The notes: a model not told the origin generated them from the letters alone. Counted from the stretch's first letter, positions 1 to 9,298 are shown. The stretch: DNA of 64,000 nucleotides from Streptomyces tibetensis (GCF_007655005.1 NZ_SZVW01000004.1:404055-468054); one strand, 5' to 3'. Numbers and translations are program-made.

Positions 1-781
1 ACCAGACGTAGAAGACCTTGCCCTCCGCGGCGAGGTCCGGCCAGGTGTCGGCCGGGACCGGGACGCCCCAGTCCAGGTCGCGAGTGATCGCGCGGTCGTG
101 CAGGCCCTCCGTGAGCCACTTGCGGGCGATGGAGGAGGCGAGGACGGGCCAGTTGTCCGCCCGCTCGTCGACCCACGCCTCGACCTCGCCGGCCAGCACC
201 GACTGCAGGAGGAACAGGTGCTTGGTCTCGCGGACCTCCAGGTCGCTGCTGCCGCTGATCGCCGAGCGGGCGTCGATCAGGTCCGTCGGGTCCAGGACGC
301 GCGTGCAGTTCTCGCACTGGTCGCCGCGGGCCTTGTCGTAGCCGCAGTGCGGGCAGGTGCCGATGATGTAGCGGTCGGGCAGGAAGCGGTCGTCGGCGTT
401 CGAGTACACCTGGCGGATCGAACGCTCCTCGATGAAGCCGTTCGCTTTCAGCTCGCGGGCGATCTCCTGCGTGATCTCGTGGTTCTGCGGGGAGGAGCTG
501 CGGCCGAAGTAGTCGAAGGCCAGGCTGAAGCCGTCGTAGATCGCCTTCTGCTGGTGGTGCGCCTCGGTGCAGAACGCGTCCACCGGCACGCCCTGCTCCT
601 TGGCGGCCAGCTCCGCGGGGGTGCCGTGCTCGTCCGTCGCGCAGATGTAGAGGACCTCGTGGCCCCGCTGGCGCAGGTAACGGGAGTAGACGTCCGCCGG
701 GAGCATGGACCCCACCATGTTGCCCAGGTGCTTGATCCCGTTGATGTACGGAAGGGCGCTGGTGATGAGGTGTCGAGCCAT
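1..781 (-). CDS. metG: Methionyl-tRNA synthetase, N-terminal part
   Basis: Charges tRNA-Met with methionine in the cytoplasm. The 260 codons present are the start of the class I catalytic domain; the 3' end lies outside the window. The class I signature is [11 protein letters not shown] at residues 11-21, and a zinc-knuckle insertion has Cys at about 143, 146, 156 and 159 (CPHC...CENC). The ATG at 781 gives the conserved start [15 protein letters not shown]. The gene stands alone, transcribed leftward, with a 147-bp gap to the next gene that holds that gene's terminator. An essential housekeeping enzyme; identification is secure. Confidence 0.97.
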   Translation of the reverse strand, partial: MARHLITSALPYINGIKHLGNMVGSMLPADVYSRYLRQRGHEVLYICATDEHGTPAELAAKEQGVPVDAFCTEAHHQQKAIYDGFSLAFDYFGRSSSPQNHEITQEIARELKANGFIEERSIRQVYSNADDRFLPDRYIIGTCPHCGYDKARGDQCENCTRVLDPTDLIDARSAISGSSDLEVRETKHLFLLQSVLAGEVEAWVDERADNWPVLASSIARKWLTEGLHDRAITRDLDWGVPVPADTWPDLAAEGKVFYVW

Positions 782-869
782 CGCGGGCTGCTCCCAAGTC
801 GCTACGTGGAGTGACGATCTCGTGGTCTCGGTCGTCTACGGAACCTTGAAATCGTAGCTGACACGGGTA

Positions 870-911
870 CGCCGCCCGCCTCCCGTTTTACGGGGTGGGA
901 AGCGGGCGGCG
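870..911 (-). terminator. GC-rich hairpin terminator after the vWA gene
   Basis: Ten-bp perfect stem (CGCCGCCCGC at 870-879 with GCGGGCGGCG at 902-911) plus inner pairing TCCC/GGGA. It begins 18 bp past the stop codon of the leftward vWA gene and lies upstream of metG. No U-tract follows, as is usual for Streptomyces terminators. Confidence 0.65.
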
Positions 912-928
912 TCGTGAGCGGTGGACGG

Positions 929-2971
929 CTACGGGCGCCAGTTCGCCAGTACGCCCTCGTAGAGCTCCGTGTCCGTGAGCTCACGGGGGGTTTCGCCGGC
1001 GAGGAAGTGGGACGTGTTGGGGGTCTTGAGCTTGCGGAGGTAGTCGAAGGCCTTGTTCTCCGGGTCTCCGAAGGCGACGAAGGAGAAGAAGACGGCGGGG
1101 TGGGTCTTGGCGGCGTCGGTGAGGGCCTGGGTGGCGGGGGTCTTCGCGTCCGGGGCACCGTCGGTCTGGAAGATCACCAGGGCGGGGGTGGTGGATTCCG
1201 CCGTCTTGTCGTGGTGGGCGAGGACCGCTTCCACTGCCGCGTGGTAGCTGGTGCGGCCCATGCGGCCGAAGCTCGCGTGCAGGTCGTCGATCTTGTTCTC
1301 GTGCTCGGTGAGGGTGATCTCGCCGGTGCCGTCGAGTTCGGTGGAGAAGAAGACGACCGGGACGGTTGCCTCGGGGTCGAGGTGGGCCGCGAGGGCGAGG
1401 GTCTGCTCGGCGAGGGCCTGGGCGGAGCCGTCCTTGTAGTACGGGCGCATGGAGGCGGAGCGGTCGAGGACGAGGTAGACCTTGGCGCGGGTGCCGGTGA
1501 GGTTGTTCTTCTCGAGGGTGGTGATGGCGGCCTTGTAGGCGGTGGTGAGGCCGGGGGCGTGCTTCTTGAGGGCGGTGAGGGTGAGGGCGGGGCCGGCCTC
1601 GGCTGCGGCCTCGCCTGCGGCTTCGGCCGTGTTCTTCTTCCCACCCGCACCACCCGTGCTGCTTTCGTCGCCGGGTGCGGGTGGCCCCTGCGGGGCGGTG
1701 TCGCCGTCGGCGGCCGCGGATTCGGGGGCCTTCTCGGACTTCGTCCCCTGATCGGCCTTGGCCGCGGACCCGGCCGCCTTCGTCTTGGCCTTCGGCGCGG
1801 CCTTCCGCGTGGCCTTGGGCTCGGCCTTCGGCTTCGCGTCGGCTGTGGGCTCGGCCTTCGGCTTGGCGTCGGCTGTGGGCTCGGGCTCGGCCTTCGGCTT
1901 GGCGTCGGCTGTGGGCTCGGGCTCGGCCTTCGGCTTGGCGTCGGCTGTGGGCTCGGGCTCGGCCTTCGGCTTCGCCTCGGCTGTGGGCTCGGGCTTGGGC
2001 GTCGGCTCAGCCTTGGCCGTCGGCTCGGGCTCGGGCGTCGGCTCAGCCTTGGCCGTCGGCTCGGGCTTCGGCTCCGCGGGGGTCTCTGCCTGCGGCTCGG
2101 GCTTGGCTTCCGCCTTCGTGTCAGCCTCCGCCGCTGCGTCGGACTCGGTCGTCGTCTTCGCGTCGGTCGTCGTCTTCGCGTCGGTCGTCGCCGCGGGCTC
2201 GGACTGCGCCTCGTCCGCGGGGCTGCTCTCAGGCTTCTCCGGCGTCGTCGACTCCGGCTCCTCGGCCGTCGCCGGGGCGGCTGCAGCCTGCTTCGGCTCC
2301 GACTTCTCCGCCGTGGCCTCGTCCGTCACCGCAGGCTCCTCGGCGACGGGCGTCTGCGCGGAAGCAGCCTCCGCATCTGCGGCCTTCTTGGCCACGGGCG
2401 GCTCCGCCACGGCCTTCTGCGCCGCCTCCGGTTCCTCGACAGCAGTCGGCTCTGCGACAACCGCCGGTTCCTCAGTAGCGGCCGGCTTCTCAGCAGCCGC
2501 CTTCTCAGCAACAGCAGCCTTCTCAGCCGCCGCCGGTTCCTCAGTAGCGGTCGGCTTCTCAGCAGCCGCCTTCTCAGCCCCCGCCGATTCCTCAGCCCCC
2601 GTCGGCTCCCCCGCGTCCGGCCGCTCCGGCGCAGTGGTCTGCTCCCCCTCCGTCGAGCGTGTCGGCCTCGGGACCGCCACGTTGTCGAAGGCCGCCGAGA
2701 CGAGGTCGTGTTCCCCGGAGTCCGACGTGCGGGGCTCGGGGACGCTTGCCGAAGGCGTGGGGTTCGGTTCCTTGGAGGGGGACGGGACCTTCGGGTCCGG
2801 GGCGGGGGGCGCCGGTGCGAGGGTGGCGTCGCGGCCGGTGTCCTCGCTGGTCAGGCCCTCGGTCCCGCCGGTCTCACCGGCGGCCGCCGTACGCGCCGCA
2901 CCCTCCGCCTCGGCGGTTTGTGTCTTGCGGGATCGTCCGAACGCGTTCCGCAACCGAGTGAGAATGCCCAT
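929..2971 (-). CDS. vWA domain protein with long Ala/Glu/Pro/Lys repeat region
   Basis: 680 residues in two parts. Residues 1 to about 460 are low complexity, rich in A, E, P, K and T, and include tandem KAEPEPTADAKP-like units. The C-terminal 220 residues form a von Willebrand A domain with the metal-site motif LDRSASM near residue 500 and later TDG and GDPEN segments, most like the TerF/TerY-type vWA found with tellurite-resistance proteins. There is no signal peptide, so it is probably cytoplasmic. The repeat region likely acts as a flexible spacer or chaperone-client arm. It is monocistronic, with a terminator just downstream. A TerB-family gene lies at 40.9 kb but is not linked. Substrate unknown. 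Confidence 0.8.
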   Translation of the reverse strand: MGILTRLRNAFGRSRKTQTAEAEGAARTAAAGETGGTEGLTSEDTGRDATLAPAPPAPDPKVPSPSKEPNPTPSASVPEPRTSDSGEHDLVSAAFDNVAVPRPTRSTEGEQTTAPERPDAGEPTGAEESAGAEKAAAEKPTATEEPAAAEKAAVAEKAAAEKPAATEEPAVVAEPTAVEEPEAAQKAVAEPPVAKKAADAEAASAQTPVAEEPAVTDEATAEKSEPKQAAAAPATAEEPESTTPEKPESSPADEAQSEPAATTDAKTTTDAKTTTESDAAAEADTKAEAKPEPQAETPAEPKPEPTAKAEPTPEPEPTAKAEPTPKPEPTAEAKPKAEPEPTADAKPKAEPEPTADAKPKAEPEPTADAKPKAEPTADAKPKAEPKATRKAAPKAKTKAAGSAAKADQGTKSEKAPESAAADGDTAPQGPPAPGDESSTGGAGGKKNTAEAAGEAAAEAGPALTLTALKKHAPGLTTAYKAAITTLEKNNLTGTRAKVYLVLDRSASMRPYYKDGSAQALAEQTLALAAHLDPEATVPVVFFSTELDGTGEITLTEHENKIDDLHASFGRMGRTSYHAAVEAVLAHHDKTAESTTPALVIFQTDGAPDAKTPATQALTDAAKTHPAVFFSFVAFGDPENKAFDYLRKLKTPNTSHFLAGETPRELTDTELYEGVLANWRP

Positions 2972-3159
2972 GTGCGCGCAACCCTTCGCGTGAGTTGAAG
3001 CCCGTCAATCCCTGGCCAGGACGGACACGTAAGGTTAGCGGCCCTCCTGCGTGATCTTGGGCAGGGTCTGTCGTCCCAGGTCCACCCTGTCAAGAGCGCA
3101 TCCGGCCGGTGCAGGTGTCGCCGGGCTGAATCGCCGCAACACCCGTACGGCAGCCGGGG

Positions 3160-3181
3160 GTTCATTCGTTGTTCACCAGGG
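3160..3181 (+). promoter_or_regulatory. PHO box (PhoP operator) upstream of phoX
   Basis: Two adjacent 11-bp direct repeats, GTTCATTCGTT (3160-3170) and GTTCACCAGGG (3171-3181). They match the Streptomyces PhoP direct-repeat unit, whose core is GTTCACC at 11-bp spacing. The site is 70 bp upstream of the phosphatase start codon, where a response-regulator activator site would be expected. Confidence 0.7.
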
Positions 3182-3250
3182 CGCCCGGCCACCGCACGTA
3201 TGTACCCCTACGGTCACGCTGAAACCAAGGGCATCCCAGGGGAGAGTAAA

Positions 3251-5347
3251 GTGCGCAAGCTGCTGCCGTTGATCGGAACTCCGTCCGGTTCGCACCCCGG
3301 CGGCCGGTCCGCCATGACCTGTCGCTTCCGATGTGGTGACGCCTGCTTCCACGAGGTGCCCAACACCAGCTCCAACGAGTACGTCGGCGACGTGATCGCC
3401 GGTGCGATCGACCGCCGGTCGATGATGCGTGCCGCGGCCGTGGTGACCGTGGCCGCCGCCGGAGCGGGTGCCGCCGGTCTCGCGCGCGCTCCGCAGGCCG
3501 CCGCCTCCCCGGCTGCCGGCGCCCCGTCCGCCGCTGCCGCGTCCGACGTCGCCCGGCGCAAGCACAAGGGTGCGCGCGGGCTGCGCTTCGCGCCCGTCGC
3601 GCCCAACACCGCCGACACGGTCACCGTGCCGGAGGGATACCGGCAGAACGTCGTCATCCGCTGGGGCGAGCCCATCCTGCGCGGCGCGCCCGCCTTCGAC
3701 CCGGAGAAGCAGACCGCCAAGGCCCAGGCCGGGCAGTTCGGGTACAACTGCGACTTCCTCGCCCTGCTGCCGCTGCCCGGGGAGCCCGGCCGGCAGCTGC
3801 TCGTCGCCAATCACGAGTACACCGACGAGATCCTGATGTTCCGCGGGTACGACGCCGCCCGTCCGACCCGGGAGCAGGTCGAGGTCGCCTGGGCCGCGCA
3901 CGGGCTGTCCGCCGTCGTCGTCGAGGGGGACCGGAAGACGGGCAAGCTCACCCCCGTCCCCCGGCACCGGCTGAACCGGCGCGTCACCGCCACCACCGAG
4001 TTCCGGCTCACCGGTCCCGTCGCCGGTTCCGAGCTCGTGAAGACCTCCGCCGACCCGACCGGCACCAAGGTGCTCGGCACGCTCAACAACTGCTCGGGCG
4101 GTGTCACCCCGTGGGGCACGACCCTGCACGGCGAGGAGAACTTCAACCAGTACTTCGCCAACAGCGGCCGGGCGACCGACAAGCGGTACGGCATCGGCAC
4201 TGGGGCGAGCGAGCGGAAGTGGGAGAGGTTCGACAAGCGGTTCGACGTCGCCCAGGAGCCGAACGAGGTGCACCGGTTCGGGTACGTCGTGGAGTTCGAT
4301 CCGTACGATCCCGAGTCCACGCCTCGTAAGCACACCGCTCTCGGGCGGTTCAAGCACGAGGCGGCGACCGTGCGGCTCACGCAGGACGGCCGTCCCGTCG
4401 TGTACTCCGGTGACGACGAGCGGTTCGACTACTTCTACAAGTTCGTCGGCAGCAAGCGGATGCGCCACGGCTCCTCCCGGGCCGTCCGCGAGCACAACCT
4501 CTCCCTGCTCGACGAGGGCACGCTGTACGTCGCCAAGCTCACCGGTGACTCCCCGGCGATCGAGATCGACGGCACGGGCAAGCTGCCCGGCGACGACGAG
4601 TTCGACGGGAGCGGTGAATGGATCCCGCTGGCCACCGCCACCGCGAAGGGTGCCGTCTCGCACGTGGAGGGGATGAGTGCCGAGGAGGTGTTCGTCTTCA
4701 CGCGGCTCGCCGGTGACAAGGTCGGCGCCACCAAGATGGACCGGCCCGAGGACATCGAGCCCAACCCGGTGACCGGCAAGGTGTACGTCGCCCTGACCAA
4801 CAACACCAACCGGGGCGTCGGCTCGAACGCCACGGCGGACGAGGCCAACCCGCGCAACGCCAACAAGCACGGGCACGTGCTGGAGCTCACCGAGCGGTGG
4901 AACCGGCCCGAGAGCACCCGGTTCGCCTGGTCGCTGTTCCTCGTCGCCGGTGACCCGGACGACCCGGCGACCTACTTCGCCGGGTTCCCGAAGGACGCCG
5001 TCAGCCAGATCTCCTGCCCGGACAACGTGGCCTTCGACCCGTACGGCAACCTGTGGATCTCCACCGACGGTGCCCAGCTCGGCTCGCACGACGGCCTGTT
5101 CGGTGTGGCGACCCGGGGTGAGCGGCGCGGCGAGCTCAAGCAGTTCCTGACCGTGCCGAAGGGTGCCGAGACCTGCGGGCCGATCATCCAGGACCGGCGC
5201 GTCCTGGTCTCCGTGCAGCACCCGGGCGAGATCGACGGCGCGTCCGTGGAGAAGCCGGCCAGCACCTGGCCCGACGGGCCCGGGACGTACGTCCGGCCGG
5301 CGGTCGTGGCCGTCTGGCGTGCCGACGGGCGCGACATCGGCGTCTGA
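3251..5347 (+). CDS. phoX: PhoX-family alkaline phosphatase (DUF839), Tat-exported
   Basis: Predicted calcium/iron-dependent phosphomonoesterase that releases phosphate outside the cell. 698 residues from the GTG at 3251, which follows a GGGGAGAG ribosome-binding site; an in-frame ATG at 3200 has no such site. The protein has the long PhoX-type leader with a twin-arginine motif (DRRSMM, Arg 55-56) and a hydrophobic Ala-rich stretch. The DUF839 beta-propeller follows, with conserved segments such as TPWGTTLHGEENFNQYF and SCPDNVAFDPYGNLWIS. A PHO box upstream indicates PhoRP control on phosphate starvation. No partner gene is adjacent. Assignment to family is firm; the symbol follows family usage. 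Confidence 0.88.
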   Translation: MRKLLPLIGTPSGSHPGGRSAMTCRFRCGDACFHEVPNTSSNEYVGDVIAGAIDRRSMMRAAAVVTVAAAGAGAAGLARAPQAAASPAAGAPSAAAASDVARRKHKGARGLRFAPVAPNTADTVTVPEGYRQNVVIRWGEPILRGAPAFDPEKQTAKAQAGQFGYNCDFLALLPLPGEPGRQLLVANHEYTDEILMFRGYDAARPTREQVEVAWAAHGLSAVVVEGDRKTGKLTPVPRHRLNRRVTATTEFRLTGPVAGSELVKTSADPTGTKVLGTLNNCSGGVTPWGTTLHGEENFNQYFANSGRATDKRYGIGTGASERKWERFDKRFDVAQEPNEVHRFGYVVEFDPYDPESTPRKHTALGRFKHEAATVRLTQDGRPVVYSGDDERFDYFYKFVGSKRMRHGSSRAVREHNLSLLDEGTLYVAKLTGDSPAIEIDGTGKLPGDDEFDGSGEWIPLATATAKGAVSHVEGMSAEEVFVFTRLAGDKVGATKMDRPEDIEPNPVTGKVYVALTNNTNRGVGSNATADEANPRNANKHGHVLELTERWNRPESTRFAWSLFLVAGDPDDPATYFAGFPKDAVSQISCPDNVAFDPYGNLWISTDGAQLGSHDGLFGVATRGERRGELKQFLTVPKGAETCGPIIQDRRVLVSVQHPGEIDGASVEKPASTWPDGPGTYVRPAVVAVWRADGRDIGV

Positions 5348-5348
5348 G

Positions 5349-5504
5349 TCACCTGGCAGCAGTCATCCGTCCGAGCTGCTTGGCAGCAGCCGATCGTTCG
5401 AGCTGCTTGGCAGCAGCCCATCGTCGGAGCCGCCCGGCAGCAGCGGTTCGTCCGAGCCGCCCGGCAGCAGCGGTTCGTCCGAGCCGCCCGGCAGCAGCCG
5501 TTCA
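5349..5504. repeat. 27-bp tandem repeat between phoX and snpR
   Basis: About six 27-bp units built on GAGCTGCTTGGCAGCAGCC, with a later GAGCCGCCCGGCAGCAGC variant. The GCTGCT/AGCAGC halves of the early units can fold into small hairpins. The array starts 1 bp after the phoX stop codon and its last unit contains the stop codon of the convergent LysR gene (5502-5504), so it may also serve as a bidirectional terminator. Confidence 0.85.
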
Positions 5505-6461
5505 CGGAAGGGCTGGGCTCGGGGGTCTGAGAGGGCCCCCGGGTTCCGGCCGTTCCCGCGCCGGCCACTCCCGGTAGGCCGGTGCCTGCCGGGCCACCTC
5601 CCCGTACGCCTCCTCCAGCGCGGGGTAGACACCGTCCAGGACGGTCTCCGTGCGGGCCGCGGCGAGCAGCCGCACGCCGAGCGGGTCGCCCTTCAGGCGG
5701 CGTACCGCCATGTCGGGGCGCGGGGTGCGGGTGGGCTGGCAGACGGTGACGACCTCGCCGGTCGCGACCATGGCGTCGGCCGTGTGGTAGTCGCCGTGCA
5801 GGACGTGCGGGCTGACGCGGGCGTCGCGGAACATCCGCTGGACGGCGTCCCATTCGCCGTCGACCGTGGGGTCGATCATCCAGCGGTCGCCGGCCAGGTC
5901 GGCCAGCTCGACCTCCTGCTTCACGGCTGCCGGATGGTCGACGGGCAGGGACACGCACTGCGGTTCGCGTTCCACCAGGACGCGCAGCCGGAGCTCCGCG
6001 GGGATGCGCAGCGGGCAACCCTCCACCTCGTGCACGAAGGCGACGTCGAGCTGGCCGTCGGCGACCATGCGGAGCAGGGCGTTGGGGGAGACGTTCATGT
6101 GGAGGCTGGGGTTTCGGCCGTGGGCGCGCAGTCGGCGCAGCCAGCCCGCGAGGGCCTTGCTCGCCGTCGAGCCGATGCGGAGCCCGGTGCCGCCGGACGC
6201 CGCCGCCCTCGCCTCGGTGACCAGCAGGTGCAGGTCGGCCATCAGCGGCCGGGCCCGGCTGAGGACCAGGCGGCCCAGCGGGGTGGGGCGGCAGCCGGTG
6301 TGGGAGCGCAGGAAGAGCGGTCCGCCCAGCTCCTGCTCGATACGGCGCAGTTGAGTGCTCAACGACGGCTGGGCGACGCCCAGCTGCCGGGCGGCACGGT
6401 GCAGACTGCCGGTGTCGGCTATGGCGCACAGCGCGCGGAGGTGCCTCACCTCGAGCTCCAT
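5502..6461 (-). CDS. snpR: LysR-family activator of the neutral protease gene
   Basis: 319 residues. An N-terminal winged helix-turn-helix (about residues 17-40, SLHRAARQLGVAQPSLST) starts the protein, followed by a LysR substrate-binding domain of two Rossmann-like lobes. It is divergent from the snapalysin gene with a 172-bp shared control region, the classic snpR/mprR-snpA/mprA arrangement in Streptomyces, where the LysR protein activates the protease. The 3' end lies within a 27-bp repeat array, so its C-terminus may vary between strains. The ATG start at 6461 gives the conserved MELEVRHLRAL. Effector ligand unknown. Confidence 0.9.
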   Translation of the reverse strand: MELEVRHLRALCAIADTGSLHRAARQLGVAQPSLSTQLRRIEQELGGPLFLRSHTGCRPTPLGRLVLSRARPLMADLHLLVTEARAAASGGTGLRIGSTASKALAGWLRRLRAHGRNPSLHMNVSPNALLRMVADGQLDVAFVHEVEGCPLRIPAELRLRVLVEREPQCVSLPVDHPAAVKQEVELADLAGDRWMIDPTVDGEWDAVQRMFRDARVSPHVLHGDYHTADAMVATGEVVTVCQPTRTPRPDMAVRRLKGDPLGVRLLAAARTETVLDGVYPALEEAYGEVARQAPAYREWPARERPEPGGPLRPPSPALP

Positions 6462-6538
6462 GCTCTGTGAGGCTAAAGCGGAATCGCGGCGTTAACCAGC
6501 CACATAATCCATCGCTAAACCAGGTGAATTGGGCAGCC

Positions 6539-6555
6539 GATAGTCCCGTCCTATC
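6539..6555. promoter_or_regulatory. LysR-type operator between snpR and snpA
   Basis: Inverted repeat GATAG-TCCCGTC-CTATC, which contains the T-N11-A pattern typical of LysR recognition sites. It lies 79 bp upstream of the snpA start and 78 bp from the snpR start, so it could serve activation of snpA and autoregulation of snpR. Confidence 0.55.
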
Positions 6556-6633
6556 CCTGGTTGCCATCATCACAGGCGCCGCACAGGCATCGAGACTCGC
6601 CGGTGAGACTCAACCCCACCCAAGGAGTCCTCG

Positions 6634-7317
6634 ATGCGAAAGTCCCTGTCCTCCCTGGCGGTTCTCGGTCTCGGCCTCACGATGGCCGGACTCGGAACGG
6701 CTGCCCCCGCCGCGGCGTCCCCGGTCGCGGAGTCCCACGCCGGGTTCGTCGCCAAGTCGTCCGCGTCCGCGTCCGCCGCCGCCGCCGACTCCGACGCGAG
6801 CAGAGCCTTCTTCCAGGCGGTCCTGAAGTCCGTCGCCGAGAAGCGCGCCGCGAACCCGAGTGCCACCGCGGCCGTCACCGTCGTCTACGACGCCTCCCGC
6901 GCGCCGACGTTCAGTGCCCAGATAGCGCGCAGCACCCAGATATGGAACAGCTCGGTGTCGAACGTGAAGCTCCAGTCGGGCTCCGCTTCGGCGGCCGACT
7001 TCAGCTACCGGGAGGGCAACGACTCCCGCGGCTCGTACGCCTCCACGGACGGCCACGGCAGCGGCTACATCTTCCTGGACTACCGGCAGAACCAGCAGTA
7101 CGACTCCACGCGGGTCACCGCCCACGAGACGGGTCACGTCCTCGGTCTTCCCGACCACTACTCGGGCCCGTGCAGTGAGCTGATGTCCGGCGGCGGGCCC
7201 GGCCCGTCCTGCACCAACGCGATCCCGAACGCGACCGAGCGGTCCCGCGTCAACCGGCTGTGGGCCAACGGCTTCGCGGCGGCGATGGACAAGGCCCTGG
7301 AGAAGTCGGCCCGTTGA
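6634..7317 (+). CDS. snpA: Snapalysin-type small secreted zinc metalloprotease
   Basis: Extracellular neutral protease of family M7. The 227-residue preproprotein has a signal peptide (about residues 1-28, ending AAPAAASP), then a propeptide and the catalytic domain. The zinc site is [11 protein letters not shown] near residue 164, where the two His and the Asp bind zinc and Glu is catalytic. It is followed by the Met-turn region SELMSGG and two Cys (PCSEL, PSCTN) able to form a disulfide. Length and motif match the family closely. Start ATG at 6634 follows an AAGGAG site. Probably activated by the divergent LysR protein; a strong hairpin terminator follows. Confidence 0.95.
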   Translation: MRKSLSSLAVLGLGLTMAGLGTAAPAAASPVAESHAGFVAKSSASASAAAADSDASRAFFQAVLKSVAEKRAANPSATAAVTVVYDASRAPTFSAQIARSTQIWNSSVSNVKLQSGSASAADFSYREGNDSRGSYASTDGHGSGYIFLDYRQNQQYDSTRVTAHETGHVLGLPDHYSGPCSELMSGGGPGPSCTNAIPNATERSRVNRLWANGFAAAMDKALEKSAR

Positions 7318-7330
7318 GACCCCATGCGGA

Positions 7331-7361
7331 TGCGGCCGCCCTGCCACGAGGGGCGGCCGCA
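7331..7361. terminator. Bidirectional hairpin between snpA and the endonuclease/phosphatase gene
   Basis: Eleven-bp perfect stem, TGCGGCCGCCC (7331-7341) with GGGCGGCCGCA (7351-7361), and a 9-nt loop. It sits between two convergent stop codons, 14 bp after snpA and 23 bp from the next gene. Confidence 0.75.
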
Positions 7362-7383
7362 TTCGTGTGCGCCCACGTTCCGG

Positions 7384-8385
7384 TCAGCGGCGCTCGTGGA
7401 GCGTGAGGTCCGTGACGACGGCCCGGTGGTCGGTGTCGGCCAGGTCCAGGATGCGGGTGCGGCTCGCGCCGAAGTCCTCGGACACCAGGACGTGGTCGAT
7501 CTGCGCGCCGAACGTGGGGGCCGTCCGGGCCGGCCAGGTGGCCGTGCGGTCGGCGCCGTCCAGGCGGGAGGCGTCGCGCAGGCCGGTGTCGAGGATGCGG
7601 CGGAAGGCCGCGTGGTCCTGGGAGGCGTTGAAGTCACCGGCCAGGACCAGAGGGGTGCCCGGGTCGGCGCCGGCCGCCTGGCGCAGGGCGCCGAGCTCCC
7701 GGCGCCAGAGGTCCACCTGGCCGGGCAGCGGCGGCATGGGGTGGGCGAGCTGGAGGCGTACGGCGTGCCCGTCGACGTCGGCGACCGCCCCGGGCATGCC
7801 CATCGTGCCGGGCACGCCCGCGGTGGGCCGGAGCGGGAAGCGGCTGAGGATGACGGAGCCTTCGGAGCCGCCGCCCTCCACGGCCCGGCGGTGCGGGTAG
7901 TCCTGGGAGAGGTCCCGCTTCAGCAGCTCGTCGCACGCGTAGTCGCACTCCTCCACGAAGACCACGTCCGGTTTCTCACGGCGTACGGCGGCGACGAGGG
8001 AGCCGGTGCCCTGGCCGAACTCGACGTTGGAGGTCAGCACGCGCAGGTCGGCGACCGGGCGGCCCGAGGGGTCGTCGACCTTGCCGTACGGCTCGACGTA
8101 CCAGGCCAGCAGGCCGAGCAGGACCACGCCCCAGAGCGTGCCGAGCCACCAGCGGGACAGCAGCGTGAGCAGCAGTCCCACGGCGGTGGGGACGAGCAGC
8201 CAGGGGAGGAAGGCGAGGAGCTGCGGGACGGGCGTCGTGCCGTCGCCGTCGGCGGCCCGGAAACCGGCGACCACGCTCACTCCGGCGAACAGCAGACCGG
8301 CGCACCGGGCGCCCAGCCGCCGCCCGGGCGGACGGTGCTCGCGCCCGTCGTCCCTGGCGGTCCACTCGGCAGCGGCGGTGTCCAA
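7384..8385 (-). CDS. Membrane-anchored endonuclease/exonuclease/phosphatase-family hydrolase
   Basis: 333 residues. Three membrane segments (about residues 28-45, 53-77 and 79-96) are followed by an extracytoplasmic EEP-fold domain with the metal-site motifs SNVEF, EECD, GDFNAS and DTDHRAV. Such proteins hydrolyse phosphodiester or phosphomonoester bonds; the substrate cannot be told, but outward placement suggests extracellular nucleic acid or phosphoester scavenging. The start is TTG at 8385, with a GGAAGG ribosome-binding site 8 nt upstream. Transcribed alone, convergent with snpA. Confidence 0.82.
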   Translation of the reverse strand: MDTAAAEWTARDDGREHRPPGRRLGARCAGLLFAGVSVVAGFRAADGDGTTPVPQLLAFLPWLLVPTAVGLLLTLLSRWWLGTLWGVVLLGLLAWYVEPYGKVDDPSGRPVADLRVLTSNVEFGQGTGSLVAAVRREKPDVVFVEECDYACDELLKRDLSQDYPHRRAVEGGGSEGSVILSRFPLRPTAGVPGTMGMPGAVADVDGHAVRLQLAHPMPPLPGQVDLWRRELGALRQAAGADPGTPLVLAGDFNASQDHAAFRRILDTGLRDASRLDGADRTATWPARTAPTFGAQIDHVLVSEDFGASRTRILDLADTDHRAVVTDLTLHERR

Positions 8386-8428
8386 GGCCCGGCCTTCCGT
8401 TCGCGGGGTGGGATGCCCGAATCCTCCC

Positions 8429-9238
8429 TCAAAGACGGGGTGGGGCGGAGGAAGGTTGCCGGGCGTCGACCCGGGCCAGGAATTTCTCCAGCGCGTGATC
8501 GAACACGTCCGGGCGTTCCAGGTTCGGCATGTGTGCCGCGCCTTCGATGATGTGCAGCTCCGAGTCCGGGAGGGCCGCGTGCATCGCCCGGGCGCCGGAG
8601 ACCGGCGTGAAGGTGTCGTCGGCCCCCACCACGACCAGGGCCGGGACGCGGACGCGCGGCAGCAGGGCGGTGTAGTCGGGGCGGCGGGCCCGGGCGCGCA
8701 GGGCCGCGGCGGCGCCCTCGGGGGCGGTGGCGGTCATCATGGCGTGGACGTGTGCCTTGACCTCGGCGGACGCGTACGGGGCGACCATCCGCTCCAGGAC
8801 CTCGTCGGCGTAGCCTCGCATGCCCTCGGCGAGGAGGCGGTCCGCCATGGCGCTGCGGGTGCGCACGCCCTCGGGGGTCTCCGCCGCCGGGAAGGTGTCC
8901 GCGAGGACCAGGCCGCGGACGCGCTCGGGGAACAGCCGGTAGCAGTCCATGGCGATCTGTCCGCCCATCGACAGGCCCGCGAGCACGAACGACTCCACCT
9001 TCAGCTCGTCCAGCAGGGCCTCGACGTCCCGGGCGAAGTCCGAGAAGTCGGTGACGGCCGGGGTGGTCGGTGAGGCGCCGTAGCCGCGCAGGTCGGGGGC
9101 GATGACGCGGCGGGTACCCGGGAACCTGTCGAGTTGCGGGGCCCACATCGTGCGGTCGAAGGGGTGGCCGTGGACGAGGACCAGGGGCAGCCGATGCGTA
9201 TCGGGGCCTTTGTCCTCGTATGCGAGGAAGGGTGCCAT
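8429..9238 (-). CDS. Alpha/beta-fold hydrolase
   Basis: 269 residues from the ATG at 9238 (MAPFLAYEDK). Signature elements are the oxyanion-hole HGHPFDRTMW, the nucleophile elbow GLSMGG (Ser in the middle) and a C-terminal catalytic His in EGAAHMPNLERP, with an Asp in the VVGADDTFTPV strand. The domain resembles 3-oxoadipate enol-lactonase and esterase types. It is divergent from a MocR regulator over a region carrying two copies of CTCGGTGCAAT, so that regulator may control it. Substrate unknown. Confidence 0.85.
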   Translation of the reverse strand: MAPFLAYEDKGPDTHRLPLVLVHGHPFDRTMWAPQLDRFPGTRRVIAPDLRGYGASPTTPAVTDFSDFARDVEALLDELKVESFVLAGLSMGGQIAMDCYRLFPERVRGLVLADTFPAAETPEGVRTRSAMADRLLAEGMRGYADEVLERMVAPYASAEVKAHVHAMMTATAPEGAAAALRARARRPDYTALLPRVRVPALVVVGADDTFTPVSGARAMHAALPDSELHIIEGAAHMPNLERPDVFDHALEKFLARVDARQPSSAPPRL

Positions 9239-9264
9239 GGCGTCGACCCTAGGGCGCCCAACTA

Positions 9265-9298
9265 CTCGGTGCAATAAGATCTTTGCTCTCGGTGCAAT
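9265..9298. promoter_or_regulatory. Direct-repeat operator, probable MocR site
   Basis: Two identical 11-bp copies of CTCGGTGCAAT at 9265-9275 and 9288-9298, 23 bp start to start, in the 79-bp gap between the hydrolase and the MocR gene. Closely spaced direct repeats on one face of the helix are typical of MocR/PdxR-type regulators. The second copy is 19 bp before the MocR start, consistent with autoregulation. Confidence 0.55.

Noticed and set aside
914..2998. Long + strand reading frame across the vWA gene
   Set aside because: It is antisense to a repeat-rich, high-GC coding region; composition (Gly/Leu/Arg runs) is that of a shadow frame.
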